Shown here one piece after another: positions 54,301-63,644 of a stretch of DNA of 64,000 bases (its first letter is position 1; each line of letters begins with the position of its first letter). The stretch is from Oasisia sp. SBJ-2009 (lineage: Eukaryota; Annelida; Polychaeta; Sabellida; Siboglinidae), in assembly GCA_964017155.1 (NCBI GenBank), contig OZ024861.1, forward strand, positions 50,596,513 through 50,660,512. Direction: 5' to 3'. Under the pieces are notes generated by a model. The model had not been told where the DNA came from and did no database searches. It was given only the letters and a program-made list of their open reading frames with translations. A program made the translations under genes and the position numbers.

Positions 54301-57300
54301 ACGTGATCTTCATTTCCTTCTCTTCAGTAGTTTTCCTCAATGACTGCTCCCTATCTTCGAGGGAGCTATGCACAACTCCGAGCTCGCCACGTAGATCTTG
54401 GATGAGTTTATCCTTCTGCACCGACTCATTCGAAACGTGCTCGATATTGCGTGCACTAGTCTTTAACTCGTTCTCTTTCTCAACAATCACATTCTGCAAC
54501 CGGTCGGTTTCTTTCTGTAGCGCGCCCACCTGCTGCCGAAGGTTGTCGACGATCTTGTCGTATTCCTCACGCTGCGACTGCGTCCGTTCACTGTGAACAG
54601 TGTCTATGTTGTCCAGTGCATCACGTGTCTGTGTCAGTTCGTCTTGTGTTGACGTCAACCGCTTCTCGAGACCTTCAACAGCCCCCTGCAGACGCTGCAT
54701 GTCCTTCTCGTGCTTTATAGCATCAGCACTGAACTGCTGAATCTTCTCTTGCTGAGCCCGGATCTCACCACATCGTTCTGCCAATTCTGCCTCCAGATGG
54801 CGCACGTTGCTCTCGTGGTCGCGAATCTGTATCAGCTGCCGCGACACTTCATTCTCGACCTCGCCGAGTTGCGACAACAACGACTGCACCTTCGACTCGG
54901 TCTTCAACCCCTCCTGCGTCTGCCCGTCTTTGAGCATGCTCAGTTCGCGCCTCGCCTGCCCGAGCTCCGTCTCGAGCTGCGACGCCTGTGCGCTACTGTG
55001 GCGCCCCCTGGTGGATAACTCGTCAATCTCGAGCGTCAGCTGCATGACTTTCTCGTCCTTCGACGCGACCACTTCCTGGAGACTGCGCTGGGTGTCCAGA
55101 GACTCCTGTAGAGACGCGTTCAGTCTCTCCTTCTCCCTACGGAGCTCGTCCAAGTCTGACTGCAGCGTCTCGAAGGCGTTCTGCTGTTTTGCCGTCTCCT
55201 CAATGAACTTCTCCAGCTGAGTCTCTCGCTGGAGCAGCTGCTCCCTCACTCCAGCCAGGTCTGTCTCCAGCGATGTGACGGTCGCCTCCAGGCTCCGCAG
55301 CGTTGTCACTGCGTTCTGGAGCTCACTGTCCTTCTCCAGGTGGTTGGTCTGGAGCACGCGGAAGGCCTCCTCCAGATTGGCCGCCTCCTCCTGGGATTTG
55401 TCCCGTGACCTCTTGACCTCGGCCAGCTCTTGTGTCACAGCTTCCTGCAACGGCAATACGACTGTTAGAATATCTCAGTACAATCGAGTAGTGTGTGTGT
55501 GCGTGTGCGTGTGCGTGTGTGTGTGTGTGCGTGTGTGCGTGTGTGCGTGTGTGCGTGGGTGTGTATGCGTGTGCGTGTGTGGTGTGCATGTGTGTGCATC
55601 TGTCTGTGTATATGTGTTGGGTGTATTTTCCTCCTACATGATTTCCATGTCAGGTGCAAAATAATAATTTCCTGGGATTCATTTATGCAGTTATAAATAT
55701 ACCTAGGAAACATGATAACTTATGTTTTTGAACTGGTCAAAGATTCTTGGCAGTTATAAATCCATACCATACCATTCATGAAATGGACATAAATTGAACA
55801 TTGTCACTATGGGAAACATTTCCCCAATGTTTTACACACAGCAGCACCGGAATCAAACCCGGGTTCTCTTAGTGGAGAGTCCGATGCTCTAACCCTGAGC
55901 CACTCACTACAAAGTGCACGCTGAACACACCCAATAAACTACCACAGTCCACACAGGTGTCTCATTGATATTCACGCATCATAACCACCAGTGGCAGGGA
56001 CATGTTTTAAAACTCAACCAGACACTTACTAGATAAACACTGTTATTCTGCATTACGTAAACACAACAGGTTGATATCAATCCTGTATCTTTCCTACAGT
56101 TCTTTTCTCTGGTCAGTTTTTCATGATTAAGCGAAATATTAACAGACCGTCAATCTTAAATAATTAACTGGAGCAAGTGTTAACTCACCTCAGATGCTCG
56201 AAGTCTGTCCACTTCTTCCTTCAGATCACATTTTATCTTTTCCGATTCTTCAAGTTTTGTTTCACTTTCAGCTAGTTTCATCTCGAGCTCTTTCACTTTT
56301 GATTCCATGTCCTTCATCTGACCTTCAAGCTCCAAAATCTGCAAACAAAAATATACGTATCCACTGGCTGGCTACAAACTATCAATATTTTGATACTGTC
56401 GTGCTTTCTTAACTGACTCTTAACTGCAACTGAAATTTGGGAATCTAATTATATATAAATCTCATACAGACATGGCAGGGTTTCATACAGGTCTGTATGT
56501 GAGACCCTGAAGCAGATATAGAAGTACTAATAGAAACAACACATTGATGTCAACTATGGCACATACTTTCTGCTGTAGTCCATCATTTTCGTTCTCAAAC
56601 ACAATGCTTGGCTGTCGTTCATATTCCACTTTTTCTTTCAGTCGATCTATTTCCTTCAGCAACTCGGCCTTCGAGAGATCTGTGGCTATAACAGACACAT
56701 GGATATAGTAAATGGACACCAGACAATTACAAATGTGAACACGGTGGGGCAGTGTATGACGACTTTATGTATGTAGTTTTAGTAAAATTGCCAACTCTGA
56801 ACTCTGACTCTGAAGTGTGCTAGGAAAATCTTATCTTTGTTTGTTTTGATCAATTGCCATCTCAAATCATTTCACGCACTAAAAGGTGAAGACAATGCAA
56901 GCAGTCTAAATGGTTGACTATCCACACACATGTTGTTTGTTAACAAATCGCTAATGCCATGTTGGATCACTGTTCAAAGATACCATTGTATTACCAAATC
57001 CGTAAACTACCCAATCATCAGGTCAGGAAATTACCAATGCAATGAAGGCACCGCCACATCTGTAGGCCATAACTTCCCGTGATTCAACAGGCTGTAAACC
57101 CACCTTCCTTCTCCTATAAACCCACCTTCCTCCTCCTCCTATAAACCCACCTTCCTCCTCCTCCTATAAACCCACCTTCCTTCTCCTCCTATAAACCCAC
57201 CTTCCTTCTCCTCCTATAAACCCACCTTCCTTCTCCTATAAACCCACCTTCCTTCTCCTCCTATAAACCCACCTTCCTCCTCCTCCTATAAACCCACCTT

Positions 57301-60300
57301 CCTTCTCCTCCTATAAACCCACCTTCCTTCTCCTATAAACCCACCTTCCTTCTCCTATAAACCCACCTTCCTTCTCCTCCTATAAACCCACCTTCCTTCT
57401 CCTATAAACCCACCTTCCTTCTCCTATAAACCCACCTTCCTCCTCCTCCTATAAACCCACCTTCCTTCTCCTATAAACCCACCTTCCTTCTCCTATAAAC
57501 CCACCTTCCTTCTCCTCCTATAAACCCACCTTCCTTCTCCTATAAACCCACCTTCCTCCTCCTCCTATAAACCCACCTTCCTCCTCCTCCTATAAACCCA
57601 CCTTCCTTCTCCTCCTATAAACCCACCTTCCTTCTCCTCCTATAAACCCACCTTCCTCCTCCTCCTATAAACCCACCTTCCTCCTCCTATAAACCCACCT
57701 TCCTTCTTCTCCTATAAACCCACCTTCCTTCTCCTCCTATAAACCCACCTTCCTTCTCCTCCTATAAACCCACCTTCCTCCTCCTCCTATAAACCCACCT
57801 TCCTTCTCCTATAAACCCACCTTCCTTCTCCTATAAACCCACCTTCCTTCTCCTCCTATAAACCCACCTTCCTTCTCCTCCTATAAACCCACCTTCCTTC
57901 TCCTATAAACCCACCTTCCTTCTCCTCCTATAAACCCACCTTCCTTCTCCTCCTATAAACCCACCTTCCTTCTCCTCCTATAAACCCACCTTCCTTCTCC
58001 TATAAACCCACCTTCCTTCTCCTCCTATAAACCCACCTTCCTCCTCCTCCTATAAACCCACCTTCCTTCTCCTCCTATAAACCCACCTTCCTTCTCCTAT
58101 AAACCCACCTTCCTTCTCCTATAAACCCACCTTCCTTCTCCTCCTATAAACCCACCTTCCTTCTCCTATAAACCCACCTTCCTTCTCCTCCTATAAACCC
58201 ACCTTCCTTCTCCTATAAACCCACCTTCCTTCTCCTATAAACCCACCTTCCTTCTCCTATAAACCCACCTTCCTCCTCCTCCTATAAACCCACCTTCCTT
58301 CTCCTATAAACCCACCTTCCTTCCTCCTATAAACCCACCTTCCTCCTTCCTTCTCCTATAAACCCTCCCTATAACCACCTTCCTTCTCCTCCTATAAACC
58401 CACCTTCCTTCTCCTATAAACCCACCTTCCTTCTCCTCCTATAAACCCACCTTCCTCCTCCTCCTATAAACCCACCTTCCTTCTCCTCCTATAAACCCAC
58501 CTTCCTTCTCCTATAAACCCACCTTCCTTCTCCTCCTATAAACCCACCTTCCTCTCCTCCTATAAACCCACCTTCCTTCTCCTCCTATAAACCCACCTTC
58601 CTTCTCCTATAAACCCACCTTCCTTCTCCTATAAACCCACCTTCCTTCTCCTCCTATAAACCCACCTTCCTTCTCCTATAAACCCACCTTCCTTCTCCTC
58701 CTATAAACCCACCTTCCTTCTCCTATAAACCCACCTTCCTTCTCCTATAAACCCACCTTCCTTCTCCTCCTATAAACCCACCTTCCTCCTCCTCCTATAA
58801 ACCCACCTTCCTTCTCCTCCTATAAACCCACCTTCCTTCTCCTATAAACCCACCTTCCTTCTCCTCCTATAAACCCACCTTCCCCCTCCTCCTATAAACC
58901 CACCTTCCTTCTCCTCCTATAAACCCACCTTCCTTCCTCCTATAAACCCACCTTCCTTCCTCCTATAAACCCACCTTCCTTCTCCTCCTATAAACCCACC
59001 TTCCTTCTCCTATAAACCCACCTTCCTTCTCCTCCTATAAACCCACCTTCCTTCTCCTATAAACCCACCTTCCTTCTCCTATAAACCCACCTTCCTCTCT
59101 AACCACTCTCCCTATAAACCCACCTTCCTTCCTCCTATAAACCCACCTTCCTTCTCCTATAAACCCACCTTCCTTCTCCTATAAACCCACCTTCCTTCTC
59201 CTCCTATAAACCCACCTTCCTCCTCCTCCTATAAACCCACCTTCCTTCTCCTATAAACCCACCTTCCTTCTCCTCCTATAAACCCACCTTCCTTCTCCTA
59301 TCCTATCCTCTTCCTTCTCCTATAAACCCACCTTCCTCCTCCTCCTATAAACCCACCTTCCTTCTCCTATAAACCCACCTTCCTTCTCCTATAAACCCAC
59401 CTTCCTTCTCCTCCTATAAACCCACCTTCCTTCTCCNNNNNNNNNNNNNNNNNNNNNNNNNNNNNNNNNNNNNNNNNNNNNNNNNNNNNNNNNNNNNNNN
59501 NNNNNNNNNNNNNNNNNNNNNNNNNNNNNNNNNNNNNNNNNNNNNNNNNNNNNNNNNNNNNNNNNNNNNNNNNNNNNNNNNNNNNNNNNNNNNNNNNNNN
59601 NNNNNNNNNNNNNNNNNNNNNNNNNNNNNNNNNNNNCTTCCAACTCCACCATCTTCACTTCCAGGGTCACCTTTGCAGCTTCCAACATCGCTGCAGAATT
59701 CTTCAGCTGGTGGGAAGACAAGATACCACGTTCTGTTTATGCCAAAGCTGATGCAAATACCACTGATCGATTATATATCTAAGAACCTAAAATACTAATT
59801 TACCTTCAAACCTTTTTCACTTCACACTGATCCAGTTCACTTGGCTGTATAAATCAGTACCTGTCTATAGACAGTGGATGGTGTTAAATTAAACAAGTCT
59901 GCAGTGCGTAAAGTGCTTTGAGCAATCTTGAGGATGACAAGAACTCCCCGTTTACTTTTGTGTGTGTTACAGAGACATCAAACACGCAACAAAGATGTCC
60001 CATCAAGAACAGAGTTTGTACACATTCCAAATTACCAAGGTGAGTTGTTCGTCGAGTTCCTCTGTGTTCTTCGCCAGTGCCTCTTTCTCTGCCGCCATCA
60101 CCTCCGCGTGTGTGATCAGATTGTCTCGCTGCGCACGCACAAATGCCAACTCCTCTGTCTGTTCTCTCAGCAGTTCCTCTGTCCTTGCTAGACACAGTCA
60201 ACATATGTAATGATACACAACATATGTCATGATACACAACATATGTCAACATACACAATATATGTCACCATACACAATATATGTCACTATACACAACATA

Positions 60301-63300
60301 TGTCATGATACACAACATATGTCATGATACACAACATATGTCATCATACACAACATATGTCACCACACAACATATGTCATCATATACAAGATATGTCACC
60401 ATACACAACATATGTCATCATACACAAGATATGTCAACATACACAATACATGTCACCATACACAACATATGTCATCATACACAACATATGTCAACATACA
60501 CAACATATGTCATCATACACAACATATGTCATCATACACAATATATGTCAGCATACACAACATATGTCATCATATACAACATATGTCAACATACACAACA
60601 TATGTCATAATACACAACATATGTCATCATACACAACATATGTCACCATACACAACACATGTCACCATACACAACATATGTCATCATATACAACATATGT
60701 CATCACACACAACATGTCATCATATACAACATAATCATCATACACAACATATGTCATCATACACAACATATATCATGATACACAACATATGTCATGATAC
60801 ACAACATGTCATGATACACAGCATATGCCATGATACACAACATATGTCATGATATACAACATATGTCATCATACACAACATATGTCATCATACACAACAT
60901 ATGTCATCACACTCAACATATCTCATCATACACAACATATGTCATCATACACAACGTATGTCAACATATACAACATGTCACCAATGATACACAACACATG
61001 TCATCATACACAACATGTCACCATACATACAATTTAGCTCGGATAATTTTTCGGTCAGTAAATTTACCATTTTAACACATTTACACTGCATTACAAGTGA
61101 CAAAACCCATTCAATAAATCAGTAGATAAGATCATGTTATTTTCAGAAAAAATACATCAGTTGGAAGTAACACAACTCACTGATAGTTACTACGTTAACA
61201 TTTCTTACTATTATTTCTTAAAAAAAACTAAATCCAAAATACATAAAATAAATCATGACCAAAAAAATAAAACACGACAAAATGCAAGAAAATACAAACA
61301 ATGAAAAATCTAGCCTGCCTAGTGCATGGTCCACCAAAGTAGTATTTTTATGTGGGCCACATTTCTACTTTGGGACGAATGAGGTGCAGACTGTGGGAAC
61401 AATACTCTGCTGAGTGGACAGACAGAGGGTGTGATCAGGAGCCTGACAACATCGCTGAGAAGCAAGGTGAAGGAGGCAGCAGGCAGGGTGAGGCAGGCAG
61501 GGCGAGGCAGGGAGGGCCAGGAGCACACCTGGAGAACTAGGCTCAAGGGAACAAGTCACACAGACATAACACAAATTTGTTCACAGTAAAATTCACGTTT
61601 ACACTATTACTGCCTATGGAATAGGTGATTAGGAGTAGGTTCAAAAGTTTGGTAACCCTCATAAAGGGGTGAATAGAGGGAATTAACCTGCCAAGGTAAC
61701 AGAGGAAATGTAGATTGAAACCCAATAGGTCAGTCAATTTCACCTACCAAAACGCTACAATGTGATACACTGCAATAATGAAGTTACTGAAATGATCACT
61801 TATGACAGGCCTTCTCATTTCTATCCTGATCTACGATGTTGACGTCCGGACTTGATGTTACTAGTGAAGCTTAATTAAGATTGTCATATGTAGAGAATGA
61901 ATCAATACTGACATGTACACCACATTACCACACATCACTCGCTCAAGCCAAGATCAATAGAAGCCAGCGAGATGCACACATTGTGTAGCATGTGTCCAGT
62001 GTTATTGTCCACATGACAGCTGGACAGTGGACAGTTGACCAACAAGTACAGGCAACATTAGACCACAGGAAGCAGATATGAAGGTGGAGCAAAACAAAGT
62101 GGCAAGAATCAGGGATAAAAGGGAGGCAGTTTTAGGGATAAAGTGGGGCTAAAAAAGGGCATATCTGAAGAGGAAACAGGGACACATGGAAAGCAGGGGA
62201 GGAAGCGAGGAAAGTGGGATAAACAGGAGTTAATAAATTTAAAGTCGTTTTAGGGAGGATACAGAAACAAAAGGCAATTTTGGGGACAATGCAAGGGAAG
62301 GTGGGATAAAAAAGAGGTAGTATTGCTTGGAAGCAGGGGTAAATAAAAGGTAGTTTATGTAGGATACAGGAATAAAATGATGCTGGGAATTTTTTTATTA
62401 AATTAAAGTACTTCCATTTAAGGAATGTAGCAAACAAAAGTTGGATAACAGGATGACAGTGGTGAGGATATTTGGGAGGCAGACTTAAGGAATTAGCTAG
62501 GATGATAGGGAAGTAGACATGGGATGAAGCATGGAGGGAAGAAGCACCCGGGAACCACAATGAAGGCTACACTGGGCTGGGAGTGGGGGGAAAGTTCACC
62601 TTGGTCACTGAGCGAGTCCTCCAGCTCAACAATCTTCAGCTGTAAGTTACCTTTCTCGTCCTCCAGTTCAACGACCTGTTGCTGCAGCGACTCACTGTCG
62701 GCATCCATGCCCTGACGGCATCAAGATGTCACATGACATCACATGATAACACATCACATCACATCACATGATAACACGTTACATGATAACACATCACATG
62801 ATAACACACCACATGATAACACACAGCAAAATTTCTAAATTACAGTTATATGTTCACTGATTATTATTATATTATTTCTAAATAATGTGAACAATTGGTC
62901 ACATAAGTACAAACCATGTGAGAATGTTCACACAACAGACTAGTTAGTGATAATAGGCCCAGAAATGTTATTCTGGTTACATAGTATAAGTTTTTTATGT
63001 AAGGATGTTTAGCTTCTGGTCAAATAATATGACGGCAATATCCACTATTTTGTTTAAATGAACAGATGTTTCATATAAAATATAAGTCAACCATGATCTA
63101 TTATTCTATGCAGCTTTTTAATATAAAGCACCTGAGAGCATTTTGTTTCACAGATATAATACAAATTATTATTACTTTTTCTGTATCAGGGAATAATTGG
63201 TATGCAACTTGGGCATAAAACTGGGTAGAAAGGGCTAAAATGCCTAACATTGTATTTACATGCAAAGAATGTCCATACTAACCCCCGTCAGTAGAGTGGC

Positions 63301-63591
63301 GCCCCCTGGTGTCCTCGCTGCACTCAGCTCATCCATCGCGGTGACCTGCACCTGCAGCTGACGCGTGAGGTCGTCGATGACCTTGTCTCGCTCCCCGATC
63401 ACCTTCTCCTTCGCCTCGACCTCCAGCTGCTTGACCTTGACCTGCTCCGCGTGCTCCGCAAGTTGTTTCTCGAGGTCCTGTACCTTCTTCTTCATGAGGC
63501 GTAGTTTACCTCGCAGTGCTGGGTCTGAGGCTGATGAGGTAGACATCTCGGAGGAGACGGTACAGACGCTCTCGTCCGAGCACACCGACGA
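41350..63591 (-). CDS. GOLGB1: Giantin-like golgin, C-terminally anchored coiled-coil Golgi tether (5' end outside window)
   Basis: Fourteen minus-strand exons join in phase: 63283-63591, 62600-62711, 60036-60187, 59637-59706, 56567-56685, 56189-56338, 53669-55444, 47552-53140, 47068-47253, 45049-45149, 42967-43126, 42433-42499, 41782-41836, 41350-41464. They give about 2,990 codons, close to the about 3,200 residues of vertebrate giantin, and the N-terminus is still missing. Nearly all is heptad-rich coiled coil. The last exon ends in a membrane anchor (LYLVVLHIYVLFGCF) with the Tyr and His spacing known from giantin, CASP and golgin-84. Giantin sits in the rim of Golgi cisternae and tethers vesicles and links cisternae. 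One 5.6-kb exon carries most of the rod, as in vertebrate GOLGB1. The alternative, another tail-anchored golgin, is less likely given the size. Confidence 0.82.
41782..41836 (-). CDS. GOLGB1: Golgin exon 13 (55-base exon)
   Basis: In the frame required by both neighbours it reads RTARSHCSRLQTWLHRY, a basic/aromatic pre-anchor segment. Acceptor TTTCCAG|TTCGG; donor ATACAG|GTCAGT. The frame choice rests on phase matching. Confidence 0.68.
42250..42334. repeat. (TA)n microsatellite
   Basis: TA repeat with TATG interruptions in the intron between golgin exons 12 and 13. Confidence 0.93.
42433..42499 (-). CDS. GOLGB1: Golgin exon 12
   Basis: Reads IRVGDEDEVTLETRLLHPNT. Acceptor GTTTCAG|ATCCG; donor CCTCA|GTCAGT gives the phase that exon 13 needs. 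Confidence 0.68.
42680..42966 (-). repeat. Degenerate repeats resembling the exon 11 splice donor
   Basis: On the minus strand the intron just after exon 11 starts GAG|GTAGGTCACATGACTC. Similar AG|GTAGGTCACATGACTC, AG|GCAGGTCACATGACTC and CAG|GTCAGTTACATGG segments recur downstream. On the plus strand this gives six copies of TCATGTGA. Confidence 0.72.
42967..43126 (-). CDS. GOLGB1: Golgin exon 11 (coiled coil)
   Basis: Reads LEQAEQTRLEASRESARIQQ to LKLQQQVTLQE, clear heptads. Acceptor GTTACAG|CCTGG; donor CAGGAG|GTAGGT. Its phase shows that an exon (45049-45149) must lie between it and 47068-47253. Confidence 0.85.
43187..44034. repeat. 40-bp minisatellite, about 21 units
   Basis: The unit is like GAGTGTCACATGTCACCAGA plus GTGACACATAAGGCACACAC. 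Each unit contains TGTCAC-CAGA-GTGACA, a perfect 6-bp stem with a 4-base loop. Three-unit (120-bp) blocks distinguished by ACAAAC, GGGTGACCTGAA and ACATAC variants repeat, giving a weak higher-order pattern. Confidence 0.93.
44035..45048. other. Golgin intron, short hairpin, otherwise unassigned
   Basis: A degenerate GTAGCA.CAACA.TAGTAGCA texture fills 44150-44600. At 44709-44793 CCAGGTGGCAGTG and CACTGCCACCTGG are perfect 13-base inverted repeats about 60 bases apart. (ACACTG)-type repeats follow at 44900-44980. Confidence 0.55.
45049..45149 (-). CDS. GOLGB1: Golgin exon 10
   Basis: Reads VDPRSAPVASSPQKTQLPPL and AEAQSHDLLTLSK, then joins exon 11 as LSKRLEQAEQTR. It has the entry and exit phases the neighbours demand. 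The donor AAACG|GTACAG is weak, which lowers confidence. Confidence 0.68.
45747..45813 (+). repeat. 67-bp direct repeat, left copy
   Basis: From ACACCCTGTTCAAACCCCC to GATGACATCAACC; the same 67 bases with one difference stand at 46967-47033. Confidence 0.92.
45815..46965. mobile_element. 1.15-kb TIR element between 67-bp direct repeats
   Basis: The ends are TAGGCTAGCGCTG and its exact reverse complement (13 bases). Subterminal TTTAGCCAATTTGGCTAAAG at the left and CGCCAATTTGGCGAA at the right are related small palindromes. No transposase frame is seen. It lies in the golgin intron between exons 9 and 10. Confidence 0.75.
46967..47033 (+). repeat. 67-bp direct repeat, right copy
   Basis: Right partner of 45747-45813; it ends 34 bases before golgin exon 9. 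Confidence 0.92.
47068..47253 (-). CDS. GOLGB1: Golgin exon 9 (coiled coil)
   Basis: 62 codons, MTQSEAERKQLQRQLNMCEA onward. Acceptor GTCGTAG|ATGAC; donor ACACAG|GTGAGG. A second potential donor, CACAG|GTGAGA, lies 15 bases earlier in the same phase, so two isoforms differing by five residues are possible. Confidence 0.85.
47552..53140 (-). CDS. GOLGB1: Golgin exon 8 (5.6-kb rod exon, 1,863 codons)
   Basis: One uninterrupted frame of Leu/Glu/Gln/Lys heptads with short variations such as QVGALQKDMD and LIKKLKTHMKQKDEEAKKSS. It starts after TTGTAG|ATTGT as IVTEGKQDVTELTETL and ends LAELTQK|GTGAGT. No globular domain or membrane segment is visible. Sub-motifs such as KDSTLTRLVGELDEK recur in altered form, as in other giant golgins. 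Many plus-strand open frames here are shadows. Confidence 0.92.
53141..53668 (-). other. Golgin intron 7
   Basis: AT-rich intron with nothing recognised in it. Confidence 0.8.
53669..55444 (-). CDS. GOLGB1: Golgin exon 7 (592 codons, coiled coil)
   Basis: Reads EAVTQELAEVKRSRDKSQEE to ATATAEVARLDK, heptads throughout. It contains the short non-coiled STRGRHSSAQ (54,980-55,020), where the DNA resembles a dispersed repeat. Acceptor CGTTGCAG|GAAGC; donor GACAAG|GTTTGT. Confidence 0.92.
54999..55023 (+). repeat. Repeat-like GCGCCCCCTGGTGG segment inside golgin exon 7
   Basis: 22 of 25 bases match a family B repeat unit at 15482-15506. The core 55001-55014 equals the vertebrate CTCF consensus in reverse. 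A 13-base relative lies in exon 1 (63299-63311) in another reading frame. Confidence 0.65.
55488..55615. repeat. (TG)n/(CGTG)n microsatellite
   Basis: GT-rich repeat beginning about 43 bases upstream (minus strand) of the exon 7 acceptor. Confidence 0.93.
55735..55915 (-). mobile_element. tRNA-derived SINE head, minus orientation
   Basis: On the minus strand GTGGCTCAGGGTTAGAGCAT and the B-box-like GGGTTTGATTCC are recognisable; this is the same head type as 8315-8650, with a different or truncated body. Confidence 0.75.
56189..56338 (-). CDS. GOLGB1: Golgin exon 6
   Basis: 50 codons, ILELEGQMKDMESKVKELEM onward, ending DRLRASE. Acceptor TTTGCAG|ATTTT; donor TCTGAG|GTGAGT. Confidence 0.88.
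56567..56685 (-). CDS. GOLGB1: Golgin exon 5
   Basis: TDLSKAELLKEIDRLKEKVE to ENDGLQQK. Acceptor GTTATAG|CCACA; donor CAGAAA|GTATGT. It needs a preceding exon ending in phase 1, which exon 4 provides if it stops at 59637. Confidence 0.85.
57094..59436 (-). repeat. 22-25-bp minisatellite in golgin intron 4, of the order of 100 units
   Basis: The plus-strand unit is CTATAAACCCACCTTCCTTCTC with optional extra CTC. On the minus strand it reads GGAGAAGGAAG|GTGGGTTTATAG, containing a good 5' splice-site match. The array runs into the assembly gap next to exon 4. Confidence 0.95.
59437..59636. other. Assembly gap (200 N)
   Basis: Exactly 200 Ns, a placeholder of unknown true length, placed between the minisatellite and the end of golgin exon 4. 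Confidence 0.99.
59637..59706 (-). CDS. GOLGB1: Golgin exon 4 (end adjoining gap)
   Basis: LKNSAAMLEAAKVTLEVKMV, then ELE. Acceptor CCACCAG|CTGAA. The last seen bases are GGAGTTGGAAG, and 70 bases leave phase 1, just what exon 5 needs. The exon may therefore end at the gap edge, with GTGGGT as its donor; it could also be longer. Confidence 0.72.
59820..59955 (+). mobile_element. SINE body fragment
   Basis: CTATAGACAGTGGATGGTG and AAAGTGCTTTGAGCAATC match the body of the SINE at 34050-34345; the tRNA head is missing. Confidence 0.7.
60036..60187 (-). CDS. GOLGB1: Golgin exon 3
   Basis: RTEELLREQTEELAFVRAQR, DNLITHAEVMAAEKEALAKN, TEELDEQLTL. Acceptor GTGTCTAG|CAAGG; donor CACCTTG|GTAATT. In phase with both neighbours. 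Confidence 0.86.
60195..61027. repeat. 19-bp CATATGTCATCATACACAA minisatellite, about 44 units
   Basis: Unit with CATATG palindrome; variants differ at the ATCATAC/ATGATAC/AACATAC position. The array starts about eight bases from the acceptor of golgin exon 3. Confidence 0.95.
61028..62599 (-). other. Golgin intron 2, remainder
   Basis: No exon was recognised. 62090-62390 has a degenerate GGGATAAAAGGGAGGCAGTT texture. Short open frames near 61350-61550 lack family motifs. Confidence 0.6.
62600..62711 (-). CDS. GOLGB1: Golgin exon 2
   Basis: GMDADSESLQQQVVELEDEK, GNLQLKIVELEDSLSDQ. Acceptor GCCGTCAG|GGCAT; donor ACCAAG|GTGAAC. Confidence 0.87.
62725..62825. repeat. ACATGATAACACATCAC-type short tandem repeat
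   Basis: Irregular units of CACATGATAACACA next to golgin exon 2, within intron 1. Confidence 0.8.
62826..63282 (-). other. Golgin intron 1, remainder
   Basis: AT-rich; a short piece near 63120-63165 (TAAAGCACCTGAGAGCAT) matches the 3' tail of the LINE at 10680-10720. Confidence 0.6.
63283..63591 (-). CDS. GOLGB1: Golgin first visible exon
   Basis: 103 codons: a Ser/Cys-rich start (SSVCSDESVCTVSSEMSTSS) then coiled coil (KLRLMKKKVQDLEKQLAEHA). Acceptor TGTTGCAG|TCGTC shows that exons upstream exist outside the window; donor ACGGGG|GTTAGT. Confidence 0.87.
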
Positions 63592-63644
63592 CTGCAACAG
63601 TGGGCAACTGAGTGAATCCTCCTGAGAGTCATAACTTTATGCAG

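Noticed and set aside
47500..55600. Many plus-strand open frames opposite the golgin exons
   Set aside because: They are low-complexity Ser/Cys-rich shadows of the heptad-coding strand without splice or domain support.
60036..60187. Suspected frameshift in golgin exon 3
   Set aside because: On re-reading (CACACGCGGAGG) the frame is continuous as DNLITHAEVMAAEK.
57094..61027. Regular short repeats that look CRISPR-like
   Set aside because: There are no unique spacers between units, the units vary in length, and they lie in introns of an animal gene. They are minisatellites.
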